From an uncultured Saprospiraceae bacterium (GTDB lineage Bacteria; Bacteroidota; Bacteroidia; Chitinophagales; Saprospiraceae): a stretch of 64,000 nt of DNA. The stretch's first letter is position 1. Each line of letters begins with the position of its first letter. The DNA is taken from positions 1 to 64,000 of the forward strand of contig CALFBH010000042.1 in NCBI GenBank assembly GCA_937951615.1, written 5' to 3'. Below the pieces are notes generated by a model, which was given only the letters and a program-made list of their open reading frames with translations, had not been told where the DNA came from and made no database searches. Below are positions 7,819 to 18,531 of the stretch, piece by piece. Made by a program: the position numbers and the translations under genes.

Positions 7819-10800
7819 CTAACGTATCAATACAAAATCACCTTTTAGGACTTCTTTGTCTCCGCCATTAATACGATATTCGAGTACATAGACAAAAGTA
7901 GCAAGTGGTTGTTTCGCTCCTTTATACGTGCCATCCCAACCTGGAGGATTCGGATTGTCATATACTTTTTCGCCCCAGCGATTCCAAACGGTCAGTGATA
8001 AAATCTCTACGGGACCATCTATGACCGGATAGAAATAATCGTTCTCACTTGGTCCGTTGCCACCTGGTGTAAAACCACCCGGCACAACAACCACACTTGG
8101 ATCAACTGCCGTAATGGTCACTTCATCTGTTGCGATACAACCATCCTCACTTACAAAGGTGACGGTATAAGTCGTCGTCTCAGTTGGCTCAGCATCAGTA
8201 ATCGCTGAATTTGGATTACTGAGACCAGTAGTTGGTGTCCATTCAAATGTGCCATTTGCACCACTGCCTACTGTTGCAGTCAATGTTGTGCTAGAGCCAA
8301 TTTCTATTTCTACATCTTCACCAGCATCTACGGTTGCATCATCGAAAGTACTGAGGCTAATGTTATCCTGTGCTGCTGCACAGCCATTTGCATCCGTGAC
8401 TGTTACGGAATATGTTCCATCTGCCAGTCCCGTCAAATCTTCTGTCGTTTCTCCATTTGACCAATCGAAGGTATAAGGCGGAGTACCACCACTTACAGTC
8501 AGGTCTATTTCACCCTGGCTTTCGCCAATACAGGTTTGTGTAACAGCAGTCAAATCAACTGCTAAAACCGCAACAGGCTCCGTGAGTACGATAGTCGTCC
8601 CAAAAGTTTCCATACACAAGACCATGTCCTCAATATATACCGTATAACTACCCGGAGGCAAATCAGTAAAAGTGTAAACAGAATCTATGCTTTGCACCAA
8701 TGTAACACCACCATCAATAGAGAATTGATATGGCGGAATACCTGTTGCTGTAATGGTGATTGTTCCATCATCTGCGCCATTACAATTCGGGTCAGTCGCA
8801 TCCACAGCGATAATTCCAAACTCATCACATTCAGGATCCATCAGGGTGACTGTTCCACTGGCTTCACAGCCATTGGCATCCACCACAAGGATATTACAAG
8901 AACCTGCCATTAAACCAGCAATATGGAAATCGCCACCACATTGTGGGCCAGGTCCTGCTATCACTGTTCCGCAGGTAGCAGTTACAGTATAAGGTGGGAT
9001 ACCGCCCATTGGTGTAATACAAATTTCGCCATCACTACCGCCAATCACGCTTGGATTCACAAGGGTCGGTGGTGCAGTAAGCAATACAGGTTCGTCTATA
9101 ATAATCGGATTACTGACATAGCCTACCGTACATCCACTCGCATCTGTCACAGCTACGGTATAACTACCTACATTCAAACCAGTAAAGAGGAATGAAGTGT
9201 CTGTGAAAGTCGAAGGATTGGCGCCTCCAAAAATAGAGTAATCGTAAGGTGGTACACCTCCTGTTACAAAAATCTCAATCGTTCCATCAGGAACTGGGTT
9301 GCTTTGTTCGCTGACATTACAACTATTATCTGTTGGTACAACTGTCGTGACCATAAAGCCAGAACAATCAGGCTCTTCTATCGTGACATTAAATTGGTCG
9401 GTACAGCCATTCATGTCTTCTATAGTGACAACATAAGTGCTGTCAGGCAGACCTGTAATTTCAAAATTCGCATCGCAAGTACCCATGACCTGCGTTATCG
9501 TACCTAAGTTCGGCGCAATGCTCACATTATAAGGCATTGTACCTCCATTGATGCAAATCAATAATCGCCCATCGCTACCTCCTAGTGTACTGACATCAAA
9601 TGAATCCACAACGACCACAAGCGGGTCGGGTTGTGTGATGATAGCTGGATTGCCACTGTATGAGTTGGTACAACCCACTGCATCGGCCAAAACAACATCA
9701 TAAGAACCAGCAGGTAAACCAGAAAATGTATTCGCTGGCTGGAAAGTCATTCCACCATCAATACTATATTCAAATGGCGGATTGTCTCCACTCGCAGTAA
9801 CTGTAAGCGAACCATTAGAATCTCCATTACATAATGCACTGGTTGTGGTTACATTATCCACGCTCAATACACAGGATGGGTCATTAACGATTTGTGTTGT
9901 CGTAATAATACAACCATTAGCGTCTTCTACGGTAACTACATATTGTCCGGCTGGTAATCCGGTAATATCAAAATTGCCATCACAGGTCGTTGAGCCGAGA
10001 TTATTTATAGTACCCGCTACGGGGTCAATCGTTGCCGTATAAGGTGCCGTACCGCCATTTACACAAACTTCAATTTGTCCGTCAGAACCTCCAAGTGTGG
10101 AAGCATCGGTAACGGTTGTTTGTACGGAAAGTGGATCTGGTGCGGTAATGAGGACTGGATTACTGATGTACGAATTGGTACAACCCCGCTCATCAATCAC
10201 TGCCACTACATAAGAACCTTCAGATAAATTATCAAAAGTATAAGGTGTCGCATTGGTCACCACATCTGGTATGCCGTTTCCGACAGAGTAAGTAATTTCA
10301 CCTACTGCGCCGAGCACTTCAATGGTAATACTTCCATTTTCAGTATCGTTACAATCTTCGTTTGTTGTTGTTACCTGACCGATTGTGAATGCTGAACAGT
10401 CTGGTCCTTCTACATCAATCATGAAGGTTTCTTCACAGCCATTCGCATCTGTTACTGTTACCGTGTAAGTGCCTTCAATCAGACCAAGAATTTGGTAATT
10501 CTGGTCGCATGAACCGGCTACTGTAGTCAGGAAGCCTGTATTTGGAGAATAGCTGACACTATAAGCTGGTGTACCGCCATCTACACAAATATCAATAATA
10601 CCGTCATTTCCGCCGACTGTCGTTGTTGGTGTCTGAGTCGAGGCAACCGTCAGTTCTACCGGATTGTCCAGTACTACTGGATTATTGGAATAAACAAATT
10701 CGCAATTCACTGCATCTTGTAAAACAATATCATAAGAACCTGATGGCAGGTTATCAAATGTAAATGGACTTGCACCTGTCATGAAAGTCGCTCCATTATC

Positions 10801-13800
10801 AATCGAATAACTAATCGCTCCATTGCTACTAGAAGCTGTAATCGTAATCGCTCCATCACTTCCATTATAACAATTCACTTCGGAAATATTAATGGCATCT
10901 ACACTCAGATCACAAGCTGGAGGATTCACCGTTGCAGAAGTCATTACTGTACATTCGCCAGTTGCATCTACTACTGTGATATTACAGGTCGTTTCAGGTA
11001 ATCCTGTTACATAAAAATCACCGCCACAACTTGGTCCTGAACCTGTCAGTACTGTACCGCAATCGGCAGTTACCGTGTAAGGTGCTGTGCCGCCTGTCAC
11101 GGTAATACAAACTTCACCATCTGTTCCACCAATTGTCGTTACATCAAATACACTGGTAGAAACCGCCAATGGGTCAGGTTCAGTGATGATGACCGGATTA
11201 CTGATATATGAATTGGCGCAAAGCCGCTCATCCTGTACAAAAAGGTTATAAGAACCAGCAGGTAAGTTTTCAAAAGTATAAGGATTGGTCATCGTGATTA
11301 CATCAGAAATACCATTTCCAATAGAGTAAGTAATTTCCCCCTGACCATTCAGTACTTCTATGGTAATACTAGCATCGTCAGATTCATTACAGGTTTCATT
11401 AACCGTTGTGACCAAACCAATATTAAAATCAGCACAATCAGGATCACTGACTGCAACATTTGGAATTGTATCTGTACAGCCATTGGCATCCAAAATAAAA
11501 ATATCATAGACGCCCATCGTCAGACCAGATAGCTCATAATTGGCATCACATGGTCCTGCAACTGGTGTAAGTGTTCCGGTATTCGGTGCCCAGGTAATAT
11601 CGTAAGGCGAAGTTCCGCCATTTACACAAATTTCAATCAGACCGTCATTGCCACCTACAGTAGAAACATCCGTTACTGTTGCTGTACCTTCTGGTGTATC
11701 AAAAGTAATCACTGTAACAGTATCAGACAAACTACAGTTGCCTTGTCCAATCGTCCAGATGAAATCATTAGAACCTGGAGGCAGGTTATCCACTGTTACT
11801 GTTGGTGAATTTGGTCCCGGATCGTAAGACACACCTGCGGGTCCTGTCCACATACCTGTTTCATCAGCCAGTGGCGTATTTCCCATAAGGGTAAAAGATT
11901 CAATATCACAAATCGACTGCCCGGTCATTGTAGAAATCTCAGGCAGTGTTGGTTCGTTATTCGTCACTGTGACGTTAGCCGAAGAAGGTGGGCAATTTCC
12001 ATTGCTAATTGTCCAGGTCAGTGTATTTGTGCCTTCTGGCAAATCAATAACGGTAGCCGTAGGCGAATTGGCATTAGGATCAAAGGTCACACCTGCTGGG
12101 CCTGTCCATGTCCCCATTTCATTTCCTGTCGGTGCATTTCCTTCTACTACAAAAGTATCGTCATCACACACTTCCTGTCCTGTTGCTGTTGCAATGGCGG
12201 CTACTGTGGTGACTTCATTATTGGTTACCGTAACACTAGCATCCGTAGACGGGCAATTTCCATTGGTAATTGTCCAGGTAAAAGTACTTGTGCCTGTTGG
12301 CAAATTATCTACGGTAACTGTTGGTGAATTAGGACCAGGCGTGAACGTAGCACCAGTCGGGCCAGTCCATGTTCCGACCTGACTACCCGTTGGTAGATTT
12401 CCTTCTAATACAAAATTATTTTCATCACAAATTTCCTGTCCGTCCGCTGTTGCGATGGCTGAAACTGTGGTGACTTCGTTGTTAATCACATCAATACAAT
12501 CTACTGTGGAAGTGTTGACACAACCGCCTCGGGTCACTGTCCAGCATAAAGTACTCGTGCCTGGTGGCAGGTTGTCCACTGTTGCACTAGGGTCGTTGGG
12601 GCTTGGACTGAAAGTCACGCCCGGAGGACCGCTCCATGTTCCTGTTTCTTCAGGTAGTGGTGTATTCGCTTCTACGCTAAAATTATTTTCATCGCAGACT
12701 TCCTGATTGTCAGCAGTTGCAACTGCAGCTACTGTGGTCACTTCGTTATTCGTTACATCAATACAAGCCACTGTAGAAGTATTCACACAGTTTCCTCTGG
12801 TGACTGTCCAGCATAAAGTACTTGTACCTAGTGGTAAATTATTTGCTACTGCATTTGGATCATTTGCATTAGGATCGAAGGTGACACCTGCTGGTCCACT
12901 CCATGTTCCTGTTTCTTCTGGTAAGACTGTATTTGCTGATAAAGCAAAACCATTTTCATCACAGACTTCTTGTCCGTCTGCTGTTGCGATAGCGGCTACT
13001 GTGGTGACTTCGTTATTGGTTACATCAATACAAGCTTGTGTGGACGGGCAGTTTCCTCTTGTAATAGTCCAACATAGCGTACTTGTACCAAGCGGAAGAT
13101 TATCTACAGTCGCATTAGCTGAATTGGCATCAGGTGAGAACGTAACACCCTGTGGGCCGCTCCATGTCCCTGTTTCGCCAGGAAGTGGTGTGTTTGCTTC
13201 TACAGTAAAGCCATTTTCATCACAGACTTCCTGTCCATCTGCTGTGACAATTGTAGAAATTGTAATGACTTCATTATTGGTGATAATAACACAATCCTGT
13301 GTAGGTGGGCAATTTCCTCTGGATATCGTCCAACATATTTCGTTGTCACCAGCCAATAGTCCGTCTACAGTCGAGTTAGGGTCATTAATATCAGAAAAGC
13401 TTACTCCGGTTGGGCCAGTCCATGTCCCTGTTTCGCCAGGTTCGGGTATATTACCTTCTATAGAGAAGTTACTTTCATCGCAGACCTCCTGACTTGAAGT
13501 AAGGACATCTGCATTGGTTTGTACTTCATTATTGGTAATGTTAACCGAGATAGATTTTGTGGGGCAGTTTCCACGAGAAATCGTCCAGGTCAGTATGTTT
13601 GATCCCGGCTGTAATCCGCTAACGGTAGGAGATTCTGAATTAACTGGTGAAAAAGTAACCCCCGGCGGGCCACTCCATGTACCTGTTTCACCTGGTATTA
13701 ATTGATTATTGATATTGGCGAATATTCCAAAAAATCCATCTGTCACACAACTTTCCAGTGTCGAATTAGGCTCTATCTCTGGATTTGTAATAACTTCATT

Positions 13801-14397
13801 ATTGGTGACTGTAATAGAGGCAGGTTGTGCTGAGCAGCCTCCTTTTCTAATTGTCCATAAAATAATATTATTACCTGGTTGCAGATTATTTGCAATAGCA
13901 TTGGGGTCATTATTACTTGGCGCAAAAGTCACCATATTATTATTAGAACTCCAAGTTCCAATTTCCCCTGCAAGAAGTACCTGATTAGCTGCAAGCTGAA
14001 AGTTATTTTCATCACATACCTCCACATTATTGGGTGTCGTGATAACTGGTGTAGTTTGCACTTCATTATTCGTCAGGACAATACTTGCAGTACTACAAAG
14101 TCCACTGGCATCAAAAATAGACCAAGTAAGGGTATTGTCACCGGGAAGTAGTGCTGTAATAAAAGTCATCGGATTGCTGGCATCTACAAATGCAGTCCCG
14201 GTAGGGCCTGTCCACATTCCTGTTTCGCCAGATTCTGGATCTGCTGCAGCCACAGGAAAAATTTCATTACAAACTTCCTGACTCTGTGTTAAAATAGTGG
14301 CTGTACAGGGGGGATTTTCGTTATTGCCGTATAGCGTAGAAGCATAGAACGGCAATAATAAAAAGCATAATAAAAGCGGGTAAATCTGCCTCATCAT
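7819..14397 (-). CDS. Giant T9SS-exported SprB-like adhesin
   Basis: 2192 residues. Signal peptide at residues 1-24. Residues about 30-890 are ten copies of an ~86-residue beta module with the pattern E-V-C-D-E-N-x-F ... G-E-T-G-T-W-[ST]-G-P-x-G-V-x-F ... L-P-x-G-x-x-x-L-x-W-T-I-x-x-G-N-C ... T-N-N-E-V. Residues about 890-2010 are alternating SprB-repeat modules (about six of type S-T-x-G-G-x-D-G and seven of type C-N-x-x-x-D-G-x-I). The end (about 2100-2192) is a gliding-motility-associated C-terminal domain of type B, with P-G-G-F-T-P-G-G-N-G-P-x-N-D and V-W-N-R-W-G-E-K-V-Y. This domain directs export by T9SS. The family includes SprB, the gliding adhesin of Flavobacterium. It is first in a minus-strand operon with PorP/SprF and an OmpA protein. 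Surface adhesion or motility is inferred. Confidence 0.92.
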   Translation of the reverse strand: MMRQIYPLLLCFLLLPFYASTLYGNNENPPCTATILTQSQEVCNEIFPVAAADPESGETGMWTGPTGTAFVDASNPMTFITALLPGDNTLTWSIFDASGLCSTASIVLTNNEVQTTPVITTPNNVEVCDENNFQLAANQVLLAGEIGTWSSNNNMVTFAPSNNDPNAIANNLQPGNNIILWTIRKGGCSAQPASITVTNNEVITNPEIEPNSTLESCVTDGFFGIFANINNQLIPGETGTWSGPPGVTFSPVNSESPTVSGLQPGSNILTWTISRGNCPTKSISVNITNNEVQTNADVLTSSQEVCDESNFSIEGNIPEPGETGTWTGPTGVSFSDINDPNSTVDGLLAGDNEICWTISRGNCPPTQDCVIITNNEVITISTIVTADGQEVCDENGFTVEANTPLPGETGTWSGPQGVTFSPDANSANATVDNLPLGTSTLCWTITRGNCPSTQACIDVTNNEVTTVAAIATADGQEVCDENGFALSANTVLPEETGTWSGPAGVTFDPNANDPNAVANNLPLGTSTLCWTVTRGNCVNTSTVACIDVTNNEVTTVAAVATADNQEVCDENNFSVEANTPLPEETGTWSGPPGVTFSPSPNDPSATVDNLPPGTSTLCWTVTRGGCVNTSTVDCIDVINNEVTTVSAIATADGQEICDENNFVLEGNLPTGSQVGTWTGPTGATFTPGPNSPTVTVDNLPTGTSTFTWTITNGNCPSTDASVTVTNNEVTTVAAIATATGQEVCDDDTFVVEGNAPTGNEMGTWTGPAGVTFDPNANSPTATVIDLPEGTNTLTWTISNGNCPPSSANVTVTNNEPTLPEISTMTGQSICDIESFTLMGNTPLADETGMWTGPAGVSYDPGPNSPTVTVDNLPPGSNDFIWTIGQGNCSLSDTVTVITFDTPEGTATVTDVSTVGGNDGLIEICVNGGTSPYDITWAPNTGTLTPVAGPCDANYELSGLTMGVYDIFILDANGCTDTIPNVAVSDPDCADFNIGLVTTVNETCNESDDASITIEVLNGQGEITYSIGNGISDVITMTNPYTFENLPAGSYNLFVQDERLCANSYISNPVIITEPDPLAVSTSVFDVTTIGGTDGEVCITVTGGTAPYTVTADCGTVLTGSGPSCGGDFYVTGLPETTCNITVVDATGECTVMTSATVNPPACDLSVDAINISEVNCYNGSDGAITITASSSNGAISYSIDNGATFMTGASPFTFDNLPSGSYDIVLQDAVNCEFVYSNNPVVLDNPVELTVASTQTPTTTVGGNDGIIDICVDGGTPAYSVSYSPNTGFLTTVAGSCDQNYQILGLIEGTYTVTVTDANGCEETFMIDVEGPDCSAFTIGQVTTTNEDCNDTENGSITIEVLGAVGEITYSVGNGIPDVVTNATPYTFDNLSEGSYVVAVIDERGCTNSYISNPVLITAPDPLSVQTTVTDASTLGGSDGQIEVCVNGGTAPYTATIDPVAGTINNLGSTTCDGNFDITGLPAGQYVVTVEDANGCIITTTQIVNDPSCVLSVDNVTTTSALCNGDSNGSLTVTASGDNPPFEYSIDGGMTFQPANTFSGLPAGSYDVVLADAVGCTNSYSGNPAIITQPDPLVVVVDSFDVSTLGGSDGRLLICINGGTMPYNVSIAPNLGTITQVMGTCDANFEITGLPDSTYVVTIEDMNGCTDQFNVTIEEPDCSGFMVTTVVPTDNSCNVSEQSNPVPDGTIEIFVTGGVPPYDYSIFGGANPSTFTDTSFLFTGLNVGSYTVAVTDASGCTVGYVSNPIIIDEPVLLTAPPTLVNPSVIGGSDGEICITPMGGIPPYTVTATCGTVIAGPGPQCGGDFHIAGLMAGSCNILVVDANGCEASGTVTLMDPECDEFGIIAVDATDPNCNGADDGTITITATGIPPYQFSIDGGVTLVQSIDSVYTFTDLPPGSYTVYIEDMVLCMETFGTTIVLTEPVAVLAVDLTAVTQTCIGESQGEIDLTVSGGTPPYTFDWSNGETTEDLTGLADGTYSVTVTDANGCAAAQDNISLSTFDDATVDAGEDVEIEIGSSTTLTATVGSGANGTFEWTPTTGLSNPNSAITDAEPTETTTYTVTFVSEDGCIATDEVTITAVDPSVVVVPGGFTPGGNGPSENDYFYPVIDGPVEILSLTVWNRWGEKVYDNPNPPGWDGTYKGAKQPLATFVYVLEYRINGGDKEVLKGDFVLIR
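8100..11700 (-). repeat. SprB-type repeat region of the adhesin
   Basis: Alternating modules of about 80-90 codons, each with a G-G-T-x-P-Y or Y-S-I-D-x-G core and D-A-x-G-C motifs. The coding DNA has diverged (about 6 plus 7 modules), unlike the more regular upstream block. Confidence 0.75.
11700..14310 (-). repeat. Ten ~86-codon repeats in the adhesin N-terminal half
   Basis: Each unit carries C-D-E-N, G-T-W-[ST]-G-P, W-T-[IV] and T-N-N-E-V landmarks. Units 5-8 are closest to each other in wording (G-Q-E-V-C-D-E-N, G-T-S-T-L-C-W-T), which suggests recent duplication or homogenisation in the middle of the array. Confidence 0.85.
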
Positions 14398-15179
14398 AAG
14401 ATTGTTGTTTTGTTATATTTTTGGACTCTAGAAAATATCTAAATTGTGTGTCGAAAGTAAAAAATTGCTCTTTTGCAATAAGGTAAGGTGGTCAATTTTT
14501 TGTTTTTCGCTCCACTTTATAGCGAAAGGATGGTCGATTTTACTCTTTGTATTTGTGAAAAATCTTAATTAAGTGTTAAGACGCTGTTTTAAGCACATAA
14601 GTACAGTTAAATAATTTTGATTTGCCCAGACGCTATATCACGTTATCAATTAAGCATCTAAATCCATTCGGTATTTAATATAAATCAAAAGTCAATGCAT
14701 GGTCTATGGAAATAATGGATAACCATTTGGTATTTAGTCGCAAAAATAGGTAAAATAAGCTGCATTGCACCAAATAAATAAAGGAATTAAGTGTGGAAAT
14801 TTACTGGAGTCTTACAGAGAAAAACAGCGGTAAACAGCACTTTGAACGGTCAGGTTTAAAATTTGGTGGCATGAGTTGCTTTTAGTAGTATCTTTAAAAT
14901 TTCTACTTCTTGAAAACAAAATAATCTAAATTCATCTTAATCCTGTAAAAAGAGCATAAAGCTCTTATAACCTACGAGATAGGAGTCCTGACTGTTTCAT
15001 TTTTTTTATATTAATTTTACAAATAATTCAAAAATAACGAACACTTCGAATGATGTTAATTTATTGTTAATAAAAAATGATTCAGAAATAATAAATAAGC
15101 AATATCACTTCTTACCTTTGAGGACTGTACGTATTATATTTTTACGCTAAATTTTATTACCAAAATCAAGACACAACGT
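14398..15179. other. Long intergenic region between divergent adhesin and TonB-receptor genes
   Basis: About 780 bp with no gene I can support. It holds a short hairpin (AAGAGC-ATAAA-GCTCTT, 14950-14966), a promoter candidate at 15113-15120, and AT-rich sequence. The length is unusual for this window and would allow regulation of both surface genes. Confidence 0.7.
15113..15120 (+). promoter_or_regulatory. TAnnTTTG promoter element
   Basis: TACCTTTG lies 60 bp before the start codon of the TonB-dependent receptor. No TTG box is seen at the expected distance upstream, so the call rests on the -7 box alone. Confidence 0.4.
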
Positions 15180-18100
15180 ATGAAAAAAATACAACTATTG
15201 AAAACAATCAGTTTATTACTAATTGTCTCTTTATTTTCAACAGTCCTTTCTGCACAAGGGGTGACGACCGCCTCTATCAATGGAACAGTTAAAGATACTG
15301 GTGGAGAGACTTTAATTGGAGCTAGTGTTATTGCGATACATGTGCCATCCGGGTCACAGTATGGCACAGTAACTCGTGTAGATGGTGGTTACACCTTACC
15401 AGCAATGCGTGTAGGTGGACCTTATACCATAACGACCAGCTATGTAGGCTTTCAGGATAAAGTGGAAGAAAATATTTACCTTTCACTTGGTCAGGAATTT
15501 AGCCTGAACACTAAATTATCAGATACTTCAGTAGAACTGGAGGGAGTAACAGTAGTTGCTCAAAAAGCTGGTGTACTGAATTCTGAGCAAACTGGTGCAG
15601 AAACACGTATTGGTGAAGAAGTCATCAGTTCTGTGCCGACCGTAAATCGGGATTTTAATGATTTCATAAAACTTACTCCACAGGCTACTACTACTGCCGA
15701 TGGTGGTATTTCTATTGCGGGTACCAATAATCGCTACAACTCCATTTTTATTGACGGAGCTGTCAATAATGATGTATTTGGACTTTCTGATCAGGGAACA
15801 AATGGCGGTCAAACGGGCATTACCCCTATTAGTATTGATGCAATTCAAGAATTTCAGGTCGTACTGGCACCTTATGATGTACGTCTGGGTGGTTTTGCTG
15901 GTGGTGGTATCAATGCCGTCACGCGCAGCGGCTCTAACAAATTTGAAGGTTCAGCTTATTTTTTCACAAAAAATGAGAATTTTGTTGGAAAGACACACCG
16001 CTATATTTTTGATCCTGAAAAAGAACTGAGCGATGCTTCACTAGATTCTTTACGCACAAAAGTAGATGACTTTTCTGCCAATACTTATGGTGTGCGTCTT
16101 GGTGGTCCGATTATCAAAAACAAAGTATTTTTCTTTGTCAATGCTGAATTGCAACGCGACCAAACACCGCAGCCTTTCGACTTTTCAAACTATGAAGGCA
16201 CTTCGAGTGAAGCAGACCTGAATTCACTAGCTGATTATATCAATTCCAATTATGGCTACGATGCAGGTGGATTTTTAAATAATACCAGAGAATTACAGGG
16301 AGAGAAAATTCTGGCACGTCTGGATTTCAACTTGGGCAATACCACAAAACTGAAAGTGCGTCATTCCTATACAAGAGGTACTTCTATTGGTCCAAGCAGA
16401 TCAAGCAATCGGACGATTAATTTTTATAATGGAGGTGTGTTGTTTCCAAGTACCACCAATTCAACCGCTGTAGAGTTGAATAGTGTTTTTGGTTCATCTG
16501 CTTCCAATGACCTGATTATTGGTTTTACCAGCGTATTTGATGATCGTGATCCTATGGGAACTGATTTTCCAAGACTGACCATCAATGATGGTAGTGGTCA
16601 GATTCGCCTAGGTAGTGAAGTCTTTTCTACTGCAAATCAGTTGAAAAACAAGACTTTTACACTGACGGATAATTTTAGTTTGTACAAAGGAAAACACACG
16701 CTTACCTTTGGTACACATAATGAATTTTACAACATTTACAATCTCTTTATTCGTCAGAATTTTGGAGAATATGAGTTTGGTTCTGTCAATGATTTCATCA
16801 CTGGCGCACCTCCTGTAGATTATGTCAGCAGTTATTCGCTCGTTGATGATTTGCGGGGAGATGGCTCTGAAGCTGGCGCAAGTTTTAATGCGCTTCAACT
16901 TGGATTTTATGCACAGGATCGTTTTGCGGTAAGCGAAAGACTTAAGCTGACTTATGGTCTGCGTTTAGATATACCGCTTTTCCTGGATAATCCAGTAGCA
17001 GATGATAATTTCAATCAAAATACACTACCTGCAATACGCACAGCTTATGCAGGAGAGACTGAAATACTGGATGCATTAGATGGTGCCGAGGCTGGACAAT
17101 TGCCGCAGGCTTCGCTTATGCTGAGTCCAAGAATTGGTTTCAATTATGACCTGAAAGGCGACAAGGCTACAGTCATTCGTGGTGGTTTGGGTGTATTTAC
17201 CAGCCGTGTGCCTTTTGTATGGCCGGGCGGTTCATTTGCAAATAATGGACTGACTGTAGGTGGCACTTTCTATAATGGTTTTGACTCTACATTTGTTTTC
17301 AATCCTGATATTGCTTCACAGCCGCAGGCAACAGATTTTGGTGCTGAAGATGCCGTTCCTTCTGGACAAATTGACTTTTTCAGTAAAGACTTCAAATATC
17401 CACAGGTTTTCCGTGCGAATATTGGTGTAGATCAAAAGCTGCCTGGTGGTTTTATTGGTGGATTTGAAGCCATTTATACCAAAACACTGAATAATGTGGT
17501 GTATTATAATTTGAATATCAAACCTTCATCAGAAAGTCTTTCTGGTGCAGATGCACGTCCATTATTTGATCGCTTTGATCCTGTAGATGATACTTATACC
17601 AGAATTATACTGGGTGATAATACCAATAAAGGTTATGGTTATAATCTGACGATGCGCTTAGACAAGCCTTTTGACAATGGTCTATTGGCGAGCCTTTCTT
17701 ATTCATTGGGTGATGCCTGGGCAATCAATGACGGAACTTCTTCACAAAACTCTTCGCAGTGGAGATACATGGAAAATTCAGGTGGTAGAAATTATCTGAA
17801 TCTATCGCGTTCTGATTTTTCAGCAGGGCTGCGCTTTAATGGTTTGCTTTCTTATCAAAAAGATTTCAATGACTTCCTCGGCTTGACCGCTTCTGTGTTT
17901 TATGAAGGTCGTTCGGGCAGACCCTACTCTTACATCTATAATGGACGCGTATCTAATGGCGATTCTAGTTGGGAAGATTTGATTTTCATTCCTGCTGATG
18001 CCAGCCAGATTAACTTGGCTGATCCAGCAGACTGGGAAGCTTTGGATGCTTTTATTCGCAATGATAAATACTTGAGTGCCAACAGAGGACAGTTTGCAGA

Positions 18101-18428
18101 GCGCAATGGCGCAAGACTGCCTTTTGAGCATAATTTCGACGTTAAACTTGCCCTTAATGTAGGTGCCAAAGTAAGCGAAACAACAAATAAAGTACAGGTT
18201 TCTCTGGATATTCTCAATTTTGGAAATTTATTGAATAGTAGCTGGGGCGCGAAATACTTTGCTCGAAATGATGCTGTTAATATCATTAATCTTGAAGATA
18301 TCGACAATGTTGCAGGAGAAAATATAGCTACTTATTCTTTCAATGCACCAAATGGTGATGTATGGAATGTAGATGATTTCGTTTCTCGCTGGAGAATGGT
18401 TTTGGGAGTACGGTATATTTTTGAGTAG
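15180..18428 (+). CDS. Oar-like TonB-dependent outer-membrane receptor
   Basis: 1082 residues. A signal peptide at 1-25 (VLSAQ) is followed by a carboxypeptidase-regulatory-like domain at about 30-112 (A-S-I-N-G-T-V-K-D-T-G-G-E-T-L-I-G-A-S-V), then a plug domain at about 118-235 (V-N-R-D-F-N-D-F-I-K-L-T-P, with G-G-I-N-A-V-T-R-S-G-S-N at its end), then a large beta-barrel to a C-terminal aromatic strand (G-V-R-Y-I-F-E). The layout and motifs match Oar-type receptors of Bacteroidota and Myxococcota rather than SusC, and no SusD partner gene follows. Its substrate is unknown; Oar proteins have been tied to protein or peptide uptake and secretion. It is followed by a strong terminator, so it is probably transcribed alone. 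Confidence 0.88.
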   Translation: MKKIQLLKTISLLLIVSLFSTVLSAQGVTTASINGTVKDTGGETLIGASVIAIHVPSGSQYGTVTRVDGGYTLPAMRVGGPYTITTSYVGFQDKVEENIYLSLGQEFSLNTKLSDTSVELEGVTVVAQKAGVLNSEQTGAETRIGEEVISSVPTVNRDFNDFIKLTPQATTTADGGISIAGTNNRYNSIFIDGAVNNDVFGLSDQGTNGGQTGITPISIDAIQEFQVVLAPYDVRLGGFAGGGINAVTRSGSNKFEGSAYFFTKNENFVGKTHRYIFDPEKELSDASLDSLRTKVDDFSANTYGVRLGGPIIKNKVFFFVNAELQRDQTPQPFDFSNYEGTSSEADLNSLADYINSNYGYDAGGFLNNTRELQGEKILARLDFNLGNTTKLKVRHSYTRGTSIGPSRSSNRTINFYNGGVLFPSTTNSTAVELNSVFGSSASNDLIIGFTSVFDDRDPMGTDFPRLTINDGSGQIRLGSEVFSTANQLKNKTFTLTDNFSLYKGKHTLTFGTHNEFYNIYNLFIRQNFGEYEFGSVNDFITGAPPVDYVSSYSLVDDLRGDGSEAGASFNALQLGFYAQDRFAVSERLKLTYGLRLDIPLFLDNPVADDNFNQNTLPAIRTAYAGETEILDALDGAEAGQLPQASLMLSPRIGFNYDLKGDKATVIRGGLGVFTSRVPFVWPGGSFANNGLTVGGTFYNGFDSTFVFNPDIASQPQATDFGAEDAVPSGQIDFFSKDFKYPQVFRANIGVDQKLPGGFIGGFEAIYTKTLNNVVYYNLNIKPSSESLSGADARPLFDRFDPVDDTYTRIILGDNTNKGYGYNLTMRLDKPFDNGLLASLSYSLGDAWAINDGTSSQNSSQWRYMENSGGRNYLNLSRSDFSAGLRFNGLLSYQKDFNDFLGLTASVFYEGRSGRPYSYIYNGRVSNGDSSWEDLIFIPADASQINLADPADWEALDAFIRNDKYLSANRGQFAERNGARLPFEHNFDVKLALNVGAKVSETTNKVQVSLDILNFGNLLNSSWGAKYFARNDAVNIINLEDIDNVAGENIATYSFNAPNGDVWNVDDFVSRWRMVLGVRYIFE

Positions 18429-18478
18429 GTAATTGGTAACTGGTTATTCGTAACTGGTAATTGGTTATTATATAGATA

Positions 18479-18513
18479 AAAAAGTCCCGACTTCTGCGAA
18501 GTCGGGACTTTTT
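18479..18513 (+). terminator. Rho-independent terminator
   Basis: AAAAAGTCCCGACTTC (18479-18494) pairs perfectly with GAAGTCGGGACTTTTT (18498-18513) around a 3-base loop, ending in a T run. It follows the TonB receptor. It lies only 19 bp before the next start codon, so the next gene may be read from a promoter overlapping it or by readthrough. Confidence 0.9.
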
Positions 18514-18531
18514 ATCTTGAAAATTTGAAGT

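Noticed and set aside
11969-13492. Long open plus-strand frames opposite the adhesin
   Set aside because: They mirror the regular codon pattern of the minus-strand repeats and have no family resemblance; they are shadows of the adhesin.
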